From the NCBI RefSeq assembly GCF_000797445.1, contig NZ_JSWF01000030.1, positions 1-64,000 of the forward strand: a DNA stretch of 64,000 nt, in the 5' to 3' direction. The notes beneath the pieces are model-generated. The model was not told the DNA's origin, did no database searches, and saw only the letters and a list, made by a program, of their open reading frames with translations. This stretch comes from Lacinutrix jangbogonensis. Lineage in GTDB: Bacteria > Bacteroidota > Bacteroidia > Flavobacteriales > Flavobacteriaceae. Of the stretch, positions 8,189-16,896 are shown piece by piece (positions within the stretch are counted from its first letter, which is position 1; each line of letters begins with the position of its first letter). Position numbers and translations under genes: made by a program.

Positions 8189-8959
8189 TTATTCCATAAC
8201 CATGATTTCTCCATCTTCAGGAACTAAAACATTATATATTAGCTTATTCTTTGTTAAAATTTCTTTTAATGCCTTTCTGGTTAAAGGACAATGATTTATA
8301 GATTCCATATGGTTTGCAATCACTTTTCCTGATGCATTTTTTATAAATTTTATGATATCATCTACATCCATAATTAAGAGTTTAAAAACATCAAATTGAG
8401 CTGTACCACAAGCTAAAACATTAATATCTGGTTTATACTCTTTTAAAACTTTATCTACAGCGTTAGTATAAATAGTATCTGAACTCAGATAAATCGATTT
8501 TTGATTGGGTAATTTTAAATAAAACCCAATAACATCTCCCATAGGTTTAGCAACAAATCCGTATCCATGCTTAGCAGGAATACCTTCAATGGTTCCACCT
8601 AAAAATTGTTGTTTCTCCCAATATTTTAAAGATTGCACAACATTAAGGCCTCTCTTTTTAAACACTTTTTCGTCCTTTACACTACATGTAACTGGAATGT
8701 TTTTTTTGATTAAAAGAGCAACGCCTTTACTATCAATATGATCTGGATGTTGATGTGTTATGAGGCAATGTGTTACTTTTTCTAATATCAAATTAGAATT
8801 TACAGGAAGCGGTACTATTGGATTTCTTCTTGCTTTATGTCTGAATAAAGTAAAAGAAGGCATGAAGCCTTGATCTCCTAACATTGGATCAATTAAAATG
8901 ACATCTTTCTCTGTTTCCAGAACCATTGTGGCATTTCTTAAATGGTGAATTTTTATCAT
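8189..8959 (-). CDS. Metallo-beta-lactamase-fold hydrolase (UlaG-like)
   Basis: A 256-residue cytoplasmic protein. The zinc motif is THQHPDHID (about residues 88-96), with further ligands expected at H132 in AKHGYG, the Asp of LSSDTIY and the His of ANHMES. The opening MIKIHHLRNATMVLE and VILIDPMLG is the usual first strand pair of the UlaG/RomA-like branch. Substrates in this branch vary (phosphoesters, lactones, acyl glycerols), so no substrate is assigned. It is the last intact gene of the minus-strand accessory block, 17 bp after the secreted protein gene upstream. Confidence 0.82.
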   Translation of the reverse strand: MIKIHHLRNATMVLETEKDVILIDPMLGDQGFMPSFTLFRHKARRNPIVPLPVNSNLILEKVTHCLITHQHPDHIDSKGVALLIKKNIPVTCSVKDEKVFKKRGLNVVQSLKYWEKQQFLGGTIEGIPAKHGYGFVAKPMGDVIGFYLKLPNQKSIYLSSDTIYTNAVDKVLKEYKPDINVLACGTAQFDVFKLLIMDVDDIIKFIKNASGKVIANHMESINHCPLTRKALKEILTKNKLIYNVLVPEDGEIMVME

Positions 8960-8976
8960 TTTTTATGTTTTAATTA

Positions 8977-9723
8977 TTATTTATGTAATTCTATTATTTC
9001 CATTGACATTTTTCTACCATTAAATTCAATATCCTGTTTAAGTATTTTTCGTGATGTTGTATCTATATAATATGTGCTAGTGGCTGAATTGTCAGAAATA
9101 TCATCAGTTACTTCAACTTTCCAAACATGTCTTTCTTTCTCTTTAAATATCAAAGATGTCTTAGTCGTATTTTTAATGGTTGCGTTAATGACACCAACTT
9201 TTGCATTAGGGTTATAATCAAAAATTGAAATAATAGTTGAATAACCATCCTTCAAAGGAAGCCACCTTATTAATTGAGGATAAAAATTGCTATCAAAATA
9301 TGGTTTTGCTGTTTTTTCACTAATAAGTTTTTTTGTTCCAGTTTTCTTATACAAATAGTAACCGGTAACCTCTTTTCCAAAGCTTAAAGCCATATTTCTT
9401 TGTTGATTATAAGACGAATGATAAATTGGTTTGAAGTTTTTTGTTTCAACAATTGTACTGTCAATCCATTGTGAATTCGACTGTTTCATATTAATTTTTG
9501 TGATTATATATATATTCTCTTTTTTCTTCTGAATTTGTGTAGATACTTTCCCGATTTCAATCTTATGAGAATCCTTAAGCATAAACCAAGTCATTACTGA
9601 ACTTTCGTTTTTAACAAAGCTCTTATTTGTAGTATTGTTTTCTGGACTTAATGGTACTTCTTGGCTAAATACCTGCATCGAAAAACATAAAGTAATTAGG
9701 ACAATAGATTTCAATATTTTCAT
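8977..9723 (-). CDS. Secreted DUF3108-like protein of unknown function
   Basis: A 248-residue protein with a cleavable signal (MKILKSIVLITLCFSMQVFSQ). The rest is beta-rich: an IEIGKVSTQIQKKKENIYIIT segment, a central IRWLPLKDGYSTIISIFDYNP and a C-terminal TSTYYIDTTSRKILKQDIEF. The pattern 'turn substrate into product, report how the value was converted' resembles DUF3108/LolA-like periplasmic beta proteins, but the assignment is by general look only. It is tightly spaced between RidA (5 bp) and the metallo-beta-lactamase-fold gene (17 bp), so it is probably in the same transcript. Confidence 0.6.
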   Translation of the reverse strand: MKILKSIVLITLCFSMQVFSQEVPLSPENNTTNKSFVKNESSVMTWFMLKDSHKIEIGKVSTQIQKKKENIYIITKINMKQSNSQWIDSTIVETKNFKPIYHSSYNQQRNMALSFGKEVTGYYLYKKTGTKKLISEKTAKPYFDSNFYPQLIRWLPLKDGYSTIISIFDYNPNAKVGVINATIKNTTKTSLIFKEKERHVWKVEVTDDISDNSATSTYYIDTTSRKILKQDIEFNGRKMSMEIIELHK

Positions 9724-9728
9724 TGTAA

Positions 9729-10187
9729 TTATATTTTTAGAGTAAAATTTGCGGTTAAACCAACGCTGAAATTTCTTGGTAAATTTTGAACACCAAAGAG
9801 GGCTCTCGAATGTTTTCCTTTTTCTTCTAAGAGGTTAACAAACACATCAGATGCTCCATTAACAACTATAGGAGAATCATCCCAGTTTTTAGAAGATTGA
9901 TAATAGGCATCTATATGATTTAATCCAATTACATTTTCAAAGCCAACCTTAGCGTGTATTTGTGCAATTACATTTAAAGCACAAAGTTCCATTGCTTTAT
10001 AGCCATCTTGAGTACTTAGCTCATTGCCTAATTTTCCTTGATAGAAATGTACTTCATTTTTTATAGGAAATTGAATGGCAACAAATGCAATGTTTCCTCT
10101 TATGTTTACAGAGACATAAGAACCTCCCGGAATTGTTAATTCAGGAAGTTCAAGTTTATGTTTCGTAAGATTATCTATTAAATTCAT
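9729..10187 (-). CDS. RidA (YjgF/UK114) family protein
   Basis: A 152-residue member of the RidA superfamily, trimeric enamine/imine deaminases and relatives. Seen: a small beta-alpha-beta fold with VSVNIRGNIAFVAIQFPI, a middle ALNVIAQIHAKVGFENVIGLNHIDAYY and a C-terminal HSRALFGVQNLPRNFSVGLTANFTL. The usual catalytic Arg of RidA lies in an R-x-x-V/A-x-x-x-x-L-P context. Here HSRALFGVQNLPRNF keeps an Arg nearby, so activity is possible but not certain. It is 5 bp from each neighbour, which suggests one operon. Confidence 0.82.
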   Translation of the reverse strand: MNLIDNLTKHKLELPELTIPGGSYVSVNIRGNIAFVAIQFPIKNEVHFYQGKLGNELSTQDGYKAMELCALNVIAQIHAKVGFENVIGLNHIDAYYQSSKNWDDSPIVVNGASDVFVNLLEEKGKHSRALFGVQNLPRNFSVGLTANFTLKI

Positions 10188-10192
10188 CTTTT

Positions 10193-10612
10193 TTAATTGT
10201 TTTCTAATAAGTTTTTTAACTTTTTAAGTTCTTCAGCTAATACTAGCTTTTGTGCAGATAAAGCACCTTCAATTTGCTCTAATGGAACAGGAGGAGCTAA
10301 TAATACAAATGAATAAATTGAATGCTCTCCATTTTCAGAAACTCTTGAAAATGCTTTTCCAATACTTCCATCTGGCATAGTCATTATCCAATCAACAGTT
10401 CTAAAGTTTTTTGAGGTTATTGTTTCTAGTCCTATTTCAATTTTTCCCATTGGTGTTTCCATAACTGCACTATTTTCCTTAATATTAGAAAATGCATTGG
10501 TCCAAAGTGGTAGGTTTTCAGGTTTAGATATAAAATCGTAAACAAGATTTGGCTTTAAATCGATGCCTATACTTTGTACATCAAAATTATTTGTATTCGT
10601 TTCTGTATTCAT
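10193..10612 (-). CDS. SRPBCC (START-like) family protein
   Basis: A 139-residue protein with the helix-grip pattern of polyketide cyclase/START proteins: VQSIGIDLKPNLVYDFISKPENLPLWTNAF at the N-terminus, strands through VDWIMTMPDG, and a long C-terminal helix (LSAQKLVLAEELKKLKNLLE). Such proteins bind hydrophobic ligands in a deep pocket; ligand unknown. It sits 5 bp upstream of the ridA-type gene in the minus-strand block. Confidence 0.8.
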   Translation of the reverse strand: MNTETNTNNFDVQSIGIDLKPNLVYDFISKPENLPLWTNAFSNIKENSAVMETPMGKIEIGLETITSKNFRTVDWIMTMPDGSIGKAFSRVSENGEHSIYSFVLLAPPVPLEQIEGALSAQKLVLAEELKKLKNLLENN

Positions 10613-10655
10613 TTTTTTTATTTTTAAATTAAAATTGTTGTTATGACAATTGATT

Positions 10656-11372
10656 TTATTTCAATTGAAAAAAATTATTCACTCCTAAATATCTATTCAC
10701 AGTAAAACCTTCGGCATATGTAGCGTTAATTGGTCTTCCGTAAATACTATTGGTGCTTTTTATTTGATCTAGTAAACCGATAATGGAACTAGGTTGATTA
10801 TTTTTTGGTTCCACAAATTGTGAATTAAAGGCTTTAATAGCTTCTATCTTTTTGTCCATTTCTGATGAAATATCTATTACAAAGTCGGGATCAATAAAAT
10901 AATCTTGTATGTAATTATAAATCGATTTAGGTCTCCAAGATTCTTGAATTTCTCCATTGAATAAAGTTTCCTTCTTTTTAAGTCCTGATAAAAATGAAGC
11001 ATCTGCAACAAGTTTAGCCGCATTCGCATGATCTGGATGACGATCATTAATAGCATTAGCCAATACAATTTCTGGTTGATATTTTCTAATGGCCTGAATG
11101 ACTAATAATCTACTTTCTTCATTGTTTTCTATTGCTCCATCAGCTAATCCTAATTGTTCTCTATATTTAATTTTTAAAATTTCAGAAGCCTTTTTAGCTT
11201 CTAGAGTTCTTGTTTCTGGTGTACCAAATGTGCCCATTTCTCCAGCAGTCATATCTACAATAGCAACTGTTTTACCTAAGGCTATGTGTTTTAGTATAAC
11301 ACCTGAAGCTGCACATTCTACATCATCTGGATGCGCTCCAAAGGCTAAAATATCTACTTTATAAGTATTCAT
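10656..11372 (-). CDS. PIG-L family deacetylase, BshB1-like
   Basis: A 238-residue zinc-dependent N-deacetylase. The metal motif is GAHPDDVE (residues 13-20) with the third ligand in NDRHPDHANA. TAGEMGTFGTPETRTLEA, GLADGAIE and the C-terminal YAEGFTVNRYLGVNNFF are those of BshB1, which removes the acetyl group from GlcNAc-malate in bacillithiol synthesis. The usual VELGCGGT after the metal motif is VECAASGV here. No bshA or bshC lies nearby, so it may be a BshB paralogue or an S-conjugate amidase acting with the surrounding detoxification genes. That second role is inference. Confidence 0.82.
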   Translation of the reverse strand: MNTYKVDILAFGAHPDDVECAASGVILKHIALGKTVAIVDMTAGEMGTFGTPETRTLEAKKASEILKIKYREQLGLADGAIENNEESRLLVIQAIRKYQPEIVLANAINDRHPDHANAAKLVADASFLSGLKKKETLFNGEIQESWRPKSIYNYIQDYFIDPDFVIDISSEMDKKIEAIKAFNSQFVEPKNNQPSSIIGLLDQIKSTNSIYGRPINATYAEGFTVNRYLGVNNFFQLK

Positions 11373-11420
11373 TTTTTTGGTTTTTTATTATTAAATTAAA
11401 ATTTTAGACGCTTCTTTAAT

Positions 11421-12500
11421 TTAATACTTCGCAGCTAATTCCGCTATTTCCCTTGTAACTTTGGTTGGTGAATTACAATCGCAGTTATTTAATCCTACCA
11501 CATAAATTTTAGATTCAGGTAAGTATACTCCCATGGATTTAAATCCAAAAATGAATCCACCATGTTCATAAGATGGTTTGCCTCCTATAGTTTTAATATT
11601 CCATCCATAACCATAATTAGTTTTTTCGCCATTGTTCAAACTGTAATTGGTAAAAGCCTTATCTAATGTTTCGTTTTTTATAAGTTTGTTTTCTATTAAT
11701 ACTTGTTGCCAAATATTTAAATCTGTTACCGAAGACATTAGTGCTCCAGCAGCATATGGAAGTGAATAACTAATAAATCTAGAATTCTCATAATTTTCTT
11801 TCATATGATGTCCTGAAGCTCTGTTCTTAATAACTTTTCTATGATTAGCATACGTAGAACTATTCATATTCAATTTTTCGAAAATATTTTTAATAACAAA
11901 TTCGCCATAAGATAATCCAGACACTTTTTCAATAATATAACCAAGTATTATATAGCCTGAATTGTTGTATTTATATTTTTTACCAGGATTAAAATCCATA
12001 GGTTCATTTTTAAAAAAGTCAATAAGTTCTATAGGTGATATATCATTTTTGTAAATACCATATATTTTTTTTAGAGCTGTATAGCTCTTAATACCTGAAG
12101 TATGATTTAATAAATGATGCACTGTTATTTTTTTTCCTTGCGTAGGATAATCAGGAATATATTTAGTTATTTCATCATCTAAATTTACTTTATGTTGCTC
12201 TACTAACATTAGTATTGAAATAGCTGTAAATTGTTTTGTCATAGAACCTATTTCGAATACATTTTCTGTATGCATTGGAAGATTTAATTCTAGGTTTGAA
12301 AGGCCAAATGCTTTTTTATAAATGATATTTCCGTTTTTAGAAATTAAGAAAGTTCCTCCAGGTGCATTTGGTGGATATTTTTTCTGCAATATACTATCAA
12401 TATTGGATTCTAAATTTTGTGCATAAATAGCAGATTGTGAATTAAGTGATATAACAGTAATCACTATTAATAGGTATTTTAAATAAATTGTTCTTTTCAT
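11421..12500 (-). CDS. Exported serine hydrolase of the class C beta-lactamase family
   Basis: About 359 residues from the preferred ATG at 12500, which gives a clean signal peptide (MKRTIYLKYLLIVITVISL...YAQ). The ATG at 12542 would add 14 polar residues in front. Catalytic motifs: S-x-x-K as GSMTKQF, Y-x-N as KYNNSGY, and an HGG in YEHGGFIFGF in place of KTG. The family includes DD-peptidases, esterases and beta-lactamases, so no substrate is assigned. It is expected in the periplasm. It is one of two members in this block; the other is fused to a deaminase (13302-15230). Confidence 0.85.
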   Translation of the reverse strand: MKRTIYLKYLLIVITVISLNSQSAIYAQNLESNIDSILQKKYPPNAPGGTFLISKNGNIIYKKAFGLSNLELNLPMHTENVFEIGSMTKQFTAISILMLVEQHKVNLDDEITKYIPDYPTQGKKITVHHLLNHTSGIKSYTALKKIYGIYKNDISPIELIDFFKNEPMDFNPGKKYKYNNSGYIILGYIIEKVSGLSYGEFVIKNIFEKLNMNSSTYANHRKVIKNRASGHHMKENYENSRFISYSLPYAAGALMSSVTDLNIWQQVLIENKLIKNETLDKAFTNYSLNNGEKTNYGYGWNIKTIGGKPSYEHGGFIFGFKSMGVYLPESKIYVVGLNNCDCNSPTKVTREIAELAAKY

Positions 12501-12550
12501 TTTCTTGTTATTTAGGCATGTTATTTTCTTGTTAGATATCAAATCAAATA

Positions 12551-12571
12551 TTTTGGTTTCAAAAAACCGAA
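12551..12571. repeat. Inverted repeat upstream of the serine hydrolase gene
   Basis: TTTTGGTTT and AAACCGAAA flank a short A-rich loop, with one mismatch, 51 bp above the ATG at 12500. It may be a weak terminator for the oxidoreductase gene upstream or an operator. Confidence 0.3.
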
Positions 12572-12646
12572 ATAAGTATGATCAATATATTGAAGAAGGA
12601 TAGTTTCTTTAAATGCTATTAATTCCTTAAAATGGGTACTATATTT

Positions 12647-13225
12647 TTATGCTGTTTCTTGACCTAATTCATGTACCTTTTTTAACCATTCTTTACGAAA
12701 TTCTTCTGTAGAATCTGAAACAGTAGAAATATAAGTGACCTGTACAGGACTTACTCCACAATATTCTAATGTTCCTGTCTTAAATTGATGTAATACTGGT
12801 TGATTCATTATTTCTTTATCGTAGTCTTCTGGTGTATCTGAAGTGATAAAAACACTAGCTGATTTACCCTTTAATAAACCAATAGGCTCATGACTTATTT
12901 CTTCTAATTCAAAAGTGATTCCTGGCAGGAAAGTTCTATCTATAAACCCTTTCATAATGGCAGGATAACTTGCCCACCAAAGTGGGAAAAACCAAACGAT
13001 GTGATCAGAGTTTTTGATTTTCTCCAAAGCGTCTAATAGGTCAGGTTCTAGTTCTATTCTTTTTCTAAATCCGAATGCAAGATTTGGATTGAAACTAAGC
13101 TCAGAGATATTGATTTCAGAAATAGAAGTTGTCGATTTAAGTGCTCCTTTTTTATAAGCTTTAGATAAAGCGAAATTAAAACTCTCTTTATCTGGGTGAC
13201 CATTTATAATTAATATTTGTTTCAT
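12647..13225 (-). CDS. NAD(P)H-dependent flavodoxin-fold oxidoreductase (MdaB/KefF-like)
   Basis: A 192-residue flavoprotein with the flavodoxin-like quinone reductase fold. LIINGHPDKESFNFAL is the FMN/FAD phosphate-binding loop, SDHIVWFFPLWWASYPAIMKGFIDRTF the conserved mid-region that contacts the flavin ring, and LLKGKSASVFITSD the next strand. Relatives reduce quinones and electrophilic compounds by two electrons using NAD(P)H. It lies in the minus-strand accessory block, with a 10-bp perfect palindrome in its leader. Confidence 0.88.
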   Translation of the reverse strand: MKQILIINGHPDKESFNFALSKAYKKGALKSTTSISEINISELSFNPNLAFGFRKRIELEPDLLDALEKIKNSDHIVWFFPLWWASYPAIMKGFIDRTFLPGITFELEEISHEPIGLLKGKSASVFITSDTPEDYDKEIMNQPVLHQFKTGTLEYCGVSPVQVTYISTVSDSTEEFRKEWLKKVHELGQETA

Positions 13226-13282
13226 AATTTTAATTTTATATATAATTTAGAATTGTTTTTGAATGTATTTTTATAGTACCAA

Positions 13283-13292
13283 ATACCGGTAT
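13283..13292. promoter_or_regulatory. Perfect 10-bp palindrome ATACCGGTAT
   Basis: It lies 58 bp upstream of the flavodoxin-fold oxidoreductase start and just beyond the stop of the upstream fusion gene. The position and G/C core in AT-rich DNA suggest an operator; 10 bp can also occur by chance. Confidence 0.3.
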
Positions 13293-13301
13293 AGAGAACT
13301 C

Positions 13302-15230
13302 TTATTTAGTCTTTTTCCTATGCAATTCTGCTACTTCAGATTCTAAAAAAGGACCTGTTACTTCCACTTTTCTTTTTCCATTGTTTAAAACTTCTCGTGC
13401 AGACATTTCAAAAACCCAATCTGGATTATCTCTCCCAACGATATCATAAAACTCACCTTTGCTTAAACCATAGGTTAGTTTTCCTAAACCACTCCAATAA
13501 ATTGCTGATGAACACATTGGGCAAGGCTCATCACTTGTATAAATGGTACAAGTTTTTAAAAATTCATGATCATATATTTTACAAGCTTCTCTTATGAGGT
13601 TTATTTCTGCATGAGCCAAACAATCATGATCTGTATTGATGGTGTTTTCTCCTTTTAAAAGCACAGTTCCATCTTTATCAACTAAAATACATCCGTATGG
13701 TAAGTTTCCTTTTTGTTGCGATGTTTTTGCCATATCGATAGCCATTCTTAAAAATTTAAGATCTTGTTTCATGGTTTGTTTTTCTTCTGATTTTTCTTTT
13801 TCGATACGCCTAATCATTTCTTTTGCATTGGTGTTTTTAGGGTTTAACTCTAGCGATTTTAAGTAGTTTGTTTTTGATAATTCAAATTGATTATTTAAAA
13901 AGTAACTTTCTGCCAAACTATCAAATGCGTTCGCAGAGTTTGAGTGTTCTTGAACATTTAATTCGAAAATTTTAATAGCGTAGTCGATGTTTTTTTTGGT
14001 TAAGAAAGCATAAGCTAAATTGTTTAATGTAGCTTCATAATCTAATGCTGGGTGTTTATCTCTTACTTTAAGGTAGTTGCTTTTTGCATTTTTGAAATCC
14101 ATTTTCAAAAATGCTGTTATTATTTTTTCATCAGATAAAGCAGGTATGTTTATTAGTTTTGGCTCAACCATTCCAGCAATATGTTCGATTACTGTATTGT
14201 GAATGGGATAATATCTATGACCATTAGAAAGGTAAATAATTGTAATATCTTGGTCAATAAATTTTCTAAAACCAGTTTGCATACCTCCAGTAAAACCGTA
14301 TGATTTTATATTGTTTGTTTGGTAAGAATCCCATCCATGTAAAAAAGTTCTTTTGTCGTTTGTGAATTCAAACGGTTTCCACATTTTTGCTTTAGTATCT
14401 GGTTTTAATAATTTGTCAGTATCTAATTTAGTATTCCATAAAATCAATTCGTCTAATGTAATATTTAGTCCATTACAAGCATGTCCTCTTTTTCCACCAA
14501 CAATGTCGTTTTTCTTTAGTATTCCTAATTCATCATTGTAATCATAACGATATACTCTATGTGGAATTTTATCAGCAAAATTGGAAGATAATAACACGTT
14601 GTTTTTAGCTTGTGAAAATTGATTATTTATAACAAATGCATCAAATGAAATAACTTTTACCTTTTCAATAATTTTTGAGAGAAACCAAAAGTTTGTTTGA
14701 TTGTATTCCCATTGATTTCCTTTTTCAAAACGCAATGGTTCTTTTGTTATCTTTGAAAGCATTTCTTCATCACTTATTTTTCCATCATAAAGACTAAAAT
14801 CAGGAAGACCAGAGCTGTGTGTTATTAAGTTTCTAATACTAATGTCTTGCCATTTTATTGGTAGGTTTTCTATGTATTTAGAAATTGTATCGTCTAATGA
14901 AATTTCATTCTGTTCTATCAATTGAAATATTGCTGTAGAAGCAATTAATTTTGAGATAGAGTAAACAGGAAATAAAGTTTGTTCATTTATAGGCCTTTGG
15001 TTTTCTAAGTTTTCTTTTCCAAAGTACCCTTTATAAATTATTTCGTTATTTTTAACAACAGCTAAAGCTAAACCTGGTATTTCATGAACTTGAGCCTGTT
15101 CTTTAAGGTAGGTCTTTATATTTTCTTCTAGTTGATTTGACGTTGTTGATATTTTTTCATTTTTATTCTCTTTGCAGGAAACAACTAGTAAAGTCGATAT
15201 TACTAAAACTATAATTTTTATTTTATTCAT
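13302..15230 (-). CDS. Fusion: lipoprotein serine hydrolase + TPR + nucleoside deaminase
   Basis: One 642-residue open frame with three parts. Residues 1-19 are a lipoprotein signal (MNKIKIIVLVISTLLVVSC). Residues about 35-360 are a class C beta-lactamase-type serine hydrolase with YSISKLIA (S-x-x-K), YNQTN (Y-x-N) and GFTGGM in the KTG position. Residues about 375-475 are TPR-like helices (LNPKNTNAKEMIRRIEKEK). From M487 (ATG at 13772) comes a complete 156-residue deaminase: CLAHAEINLI and EPCPMCSSAIYW give the His-Glu and two Cys zinc ligands of guanine/cytosine-type deaminases. The first part should be exported, whereas deaminases work in the cytosol. This may be a lost stop codon between adjacent genes; the deaminase could still start at 13772. 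Confidence 0.85.
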   Translation of the reverse strand: MNKIKIIVLVISTLLVVSCKENKNEKISTTSNQLEENIKTYLKEQAQVHEIPGLALAVVKNNEIIYKGYFGKENLENQRPINEQTLFPVYSISKLIASTAIFQLIEQNEISLDDTISKYIENLPIKWQDISIRNLITHSSGLPDFSLYDGKISDEEMLSKITKEPLRFEKGNQWEYNQTNFWFLSKIIEKVKVISFDAFVINNQFSQAKNNVLLSSNFADKIPHRVYRYDYNDELGILKKNDIVGGKRGHACNGLNITLDELILWNTKLDTDKLLKPDTKAKMWKPFEFTNDKRTFLHGWDSYQTNNIKSYGFTGGMQTGFRKFIDQDITIIYLSNGHRYYPIHNTVIEHIAGMVEPKLINIPALSDEKIITAFLKMDFKNAKSNYLKVRDKHPALDYEATLNNLAYAFLTKKNIDYAIKIFELNVQEHSNSANAFDSLAESYFLNNQFELSKTNYLKSLELNPKNTNAKEMIRRIEKEKSEEKQTMKQDLKFLRMAIDMAKTSQQKGNLPYGCILVDKDGTVLLKGENTINTDHDCLAHAEINLIREACKIYDHEFLKTCTIYTSDEPCPMCSSAIYWSGLGKLTYGLSKGEFYDIVGRDNPDWVFEMSAREVLNNGKRKVEVTGPFLESEVAELHRKKTK

Positions 15231-15240
15231 CGTTTTTATT

Positions 15241-15945
15241 TTAAATACTCAATAGCGCTGTTATAATAATTACATCTTGTAAAAAGTGTATGAACCAAGC
15301 CCAAAAGATCCCTTTTGTTTCAAGTATTGACTTTGCTAAAAACCAACCTAAAAAACCAGCTACTAAAAGACCTACAATTCCTCCAGGATTTCCCCAAAAG
15401 TGAACAGTACCAAAGATTAAACCTGATATGATTGAAATATATTTATCTGGGAGTATATTTTTTAAACTAACTACAACTCCAAATCGTGTAATTATTTCTT
15501 CTACAAATGAATTTGTAAGCGCAAATAGAATACTAAAAGGTAAGATTTTAAGTACAGTGGTTATTTCTATTTGGCTGCCTTTAATCACTTGAAAATAGAT
15601 TACTACAGCTGTAACTAAAGTAATTACAATCGCTAAATTTTTCCCGGTATGCGACCAGTTCTCGTGTGCTTTAGGTTTTATTCCAACTATTGGCACTGGA
15701 TAAATTTTCGCAGAGACATTTCCTTTTTTAAAATAAGTTAAAAATTCATTTTTTTTGAAGCGTCTTAAAAATAGTAATAGAAAAAATGAAATAAATAATG
15801 TTATAGCCTGATAGGCAATGTGCTTGTTAATTTGCCATGAGAAATTTTCAAACAAAACAACTCCATTAAGCGCATTACTAATAACAACTAATGAGATAGT
15901 TAATAAAACAATTATTCCTAGAGATGAGTACGATTTAACTTTCAT
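15241..15945 (-). CDS. CPBP-family intramembrane metalloprotease
   Basis: A 234-residue polytopic membrane protein with about six to seven hydrophobic segments. The CPBP/Abi motifs are present: NSFVEEIITRFGVV (Glu-Glu-x3-Arg), FGTVHFWGNP with the first His, and FIHFLQDVIII with the last His and Asp. Relatives cleave CaaX-type or bacteriocin-related substrates in the membrane; the substrate is unknown here. It lies 10 bp before the fusion gene, so the two are probably co-transcribed. A broken relative lies at 7412-8163. Confidence 0.85.
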   Translation of the reverse strand: MKVKSYSSLGIIVLLTISLVVISNALNGVVLFENFSWQINKHIAYQAITLFISFFLLLFLRRFKKNEFLTYFKKGNVSAKIYPVPIVGIKPKAHENWSHTGKNLAIVITLVTAVVIYFQVIKGSQIEITTVLKILPFSILFALTNSFVEEIITRFGVVVSLKNILPDKYISIISGLIFGTVHFWGNPGGIVGLLVAGFLGWFLAKSILETKGIFWAWFIHFLQDVIIITALLSI

Positions 15946-16000
15946 GATGGTGTTTTTTTATTATTGATTAATAGTTTTTAGTTTTTTTTTATACGAACTT

Positions 16001-16870
16001 TTATTCAATAAACCCTGTTGCGACTTTTACCAATTCATCAGGCTTATCCATGTGTACATAATGACCAGCTTTATCAATTATTTCTAGTTGAGCATTAGGA
16101 AGTTTTTCAACAATCTCGTGTGCAAGTTTTACGTTGATGAATCTATCGTACTTTCCCCATATTACTAAAACAGGAGTGTTTAATAAATGAGCTTGTTCTT
16201 CAAAATAAGCCTGAGCTTCATGGAAATTTTGGAAGTAAGACATAAATGCATTCTGATTCGATATATTACTGCCATCTGCTAAAAACTCTTTTAGCACATC
16301 AGCAGGAATGGAATGATTTTTATAAAACCCTTTATGATATCCAATTTGAGCAGACATTCGCGGAAACCATTTTATCATAAATTTTGCACGAAGGGAGTTT
16401 TTTTTCGTAAAACTATTCAGTTCCCATGAAGCATATTGAGGTCTTCTAAAAGGAATTCCATCCATTACAATCAATTTTGAAACACGTTCAGGATATTCCA
16501 AACCAACCAAAAAGGCAGGTAACAGTGCAATGTCTGTTGCCATTATAATCGCATTGTCAACTTTTAAAGCATCCATAAATTCAATAACTGCTAAAGCAAA
16601 ATTGTGTGGATTATAATCCTTACAATCTGTTAAAGAATCGCTTCCTCCAAATCCTGGCCAATCCAGCGCTAAAACTCTATTGTTTTTTGCAAGTTTTGGT
16701 GCAACTGCATACCAAGCTTGTAAATTTTCAGGAACACCATGCAATAATATAATTGTTGGTTTTGATTCGTCTCCTAATTCAGCATAGCGAATATTACTGT
16801 TATTTGTTTTTAGCCTAACAGTTTTAGTATCTAATAATGGGCTCGATTTTGTTAAATTACTTGTTTTCAT
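16001..16870 (-). CDS. Alpha/beta hydrolase with an Asp nucleophile (dehalogenase/epoxide hydrolase-like)
   Basis: A 289-residue cytoplasmic protein with no signal peptide. The oxyanion motif is LLHGVPENLQAW (43-54), and LALDWPGFGGSD is the usual second loop. At the nucleophile elbow the sequence is MATDIALL, with D113 where esterases have Ser, as in haloalkane dehalogenases and epoxide hydrolases. The catalytic His is in KAGHYVHMDKPDE near the C-terminus. A role in hydrolysing a halogenated or epoxide compound is inference from that residue. A second, exported member of the same type lies at 18869-19852. Confidence 0.83.
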   Translation of the reverse strand: MKTSNLTKSSPLLDTKTVRLKTNNSNIRYAELGDESKPTIILLHGVPENLQAWYAVAPKLAKNNRVLALDWPGFGGSDSLTDCKDYNPHNFALAVIEFMDALKVDNAIIMATDIALLPAFLVGLEYPERVSKLIVMDGIPFRRPQYASWELNSFTKKNSLRAKFMIKWFPRMSAQIGYHKGFYKNHSIPADVLKEFLADGSNISNQNAFMSYFQNFHEAQAYFEEQAHLLNTPVLVIWGKYDRFINVKLAHEIVEKLPNAQLEIIDKAGHYVHMDKPDELVKVATGFIE

Positions 16871-16896
16871 TTTTTAGTAAATTGAAGGTTTTTATT

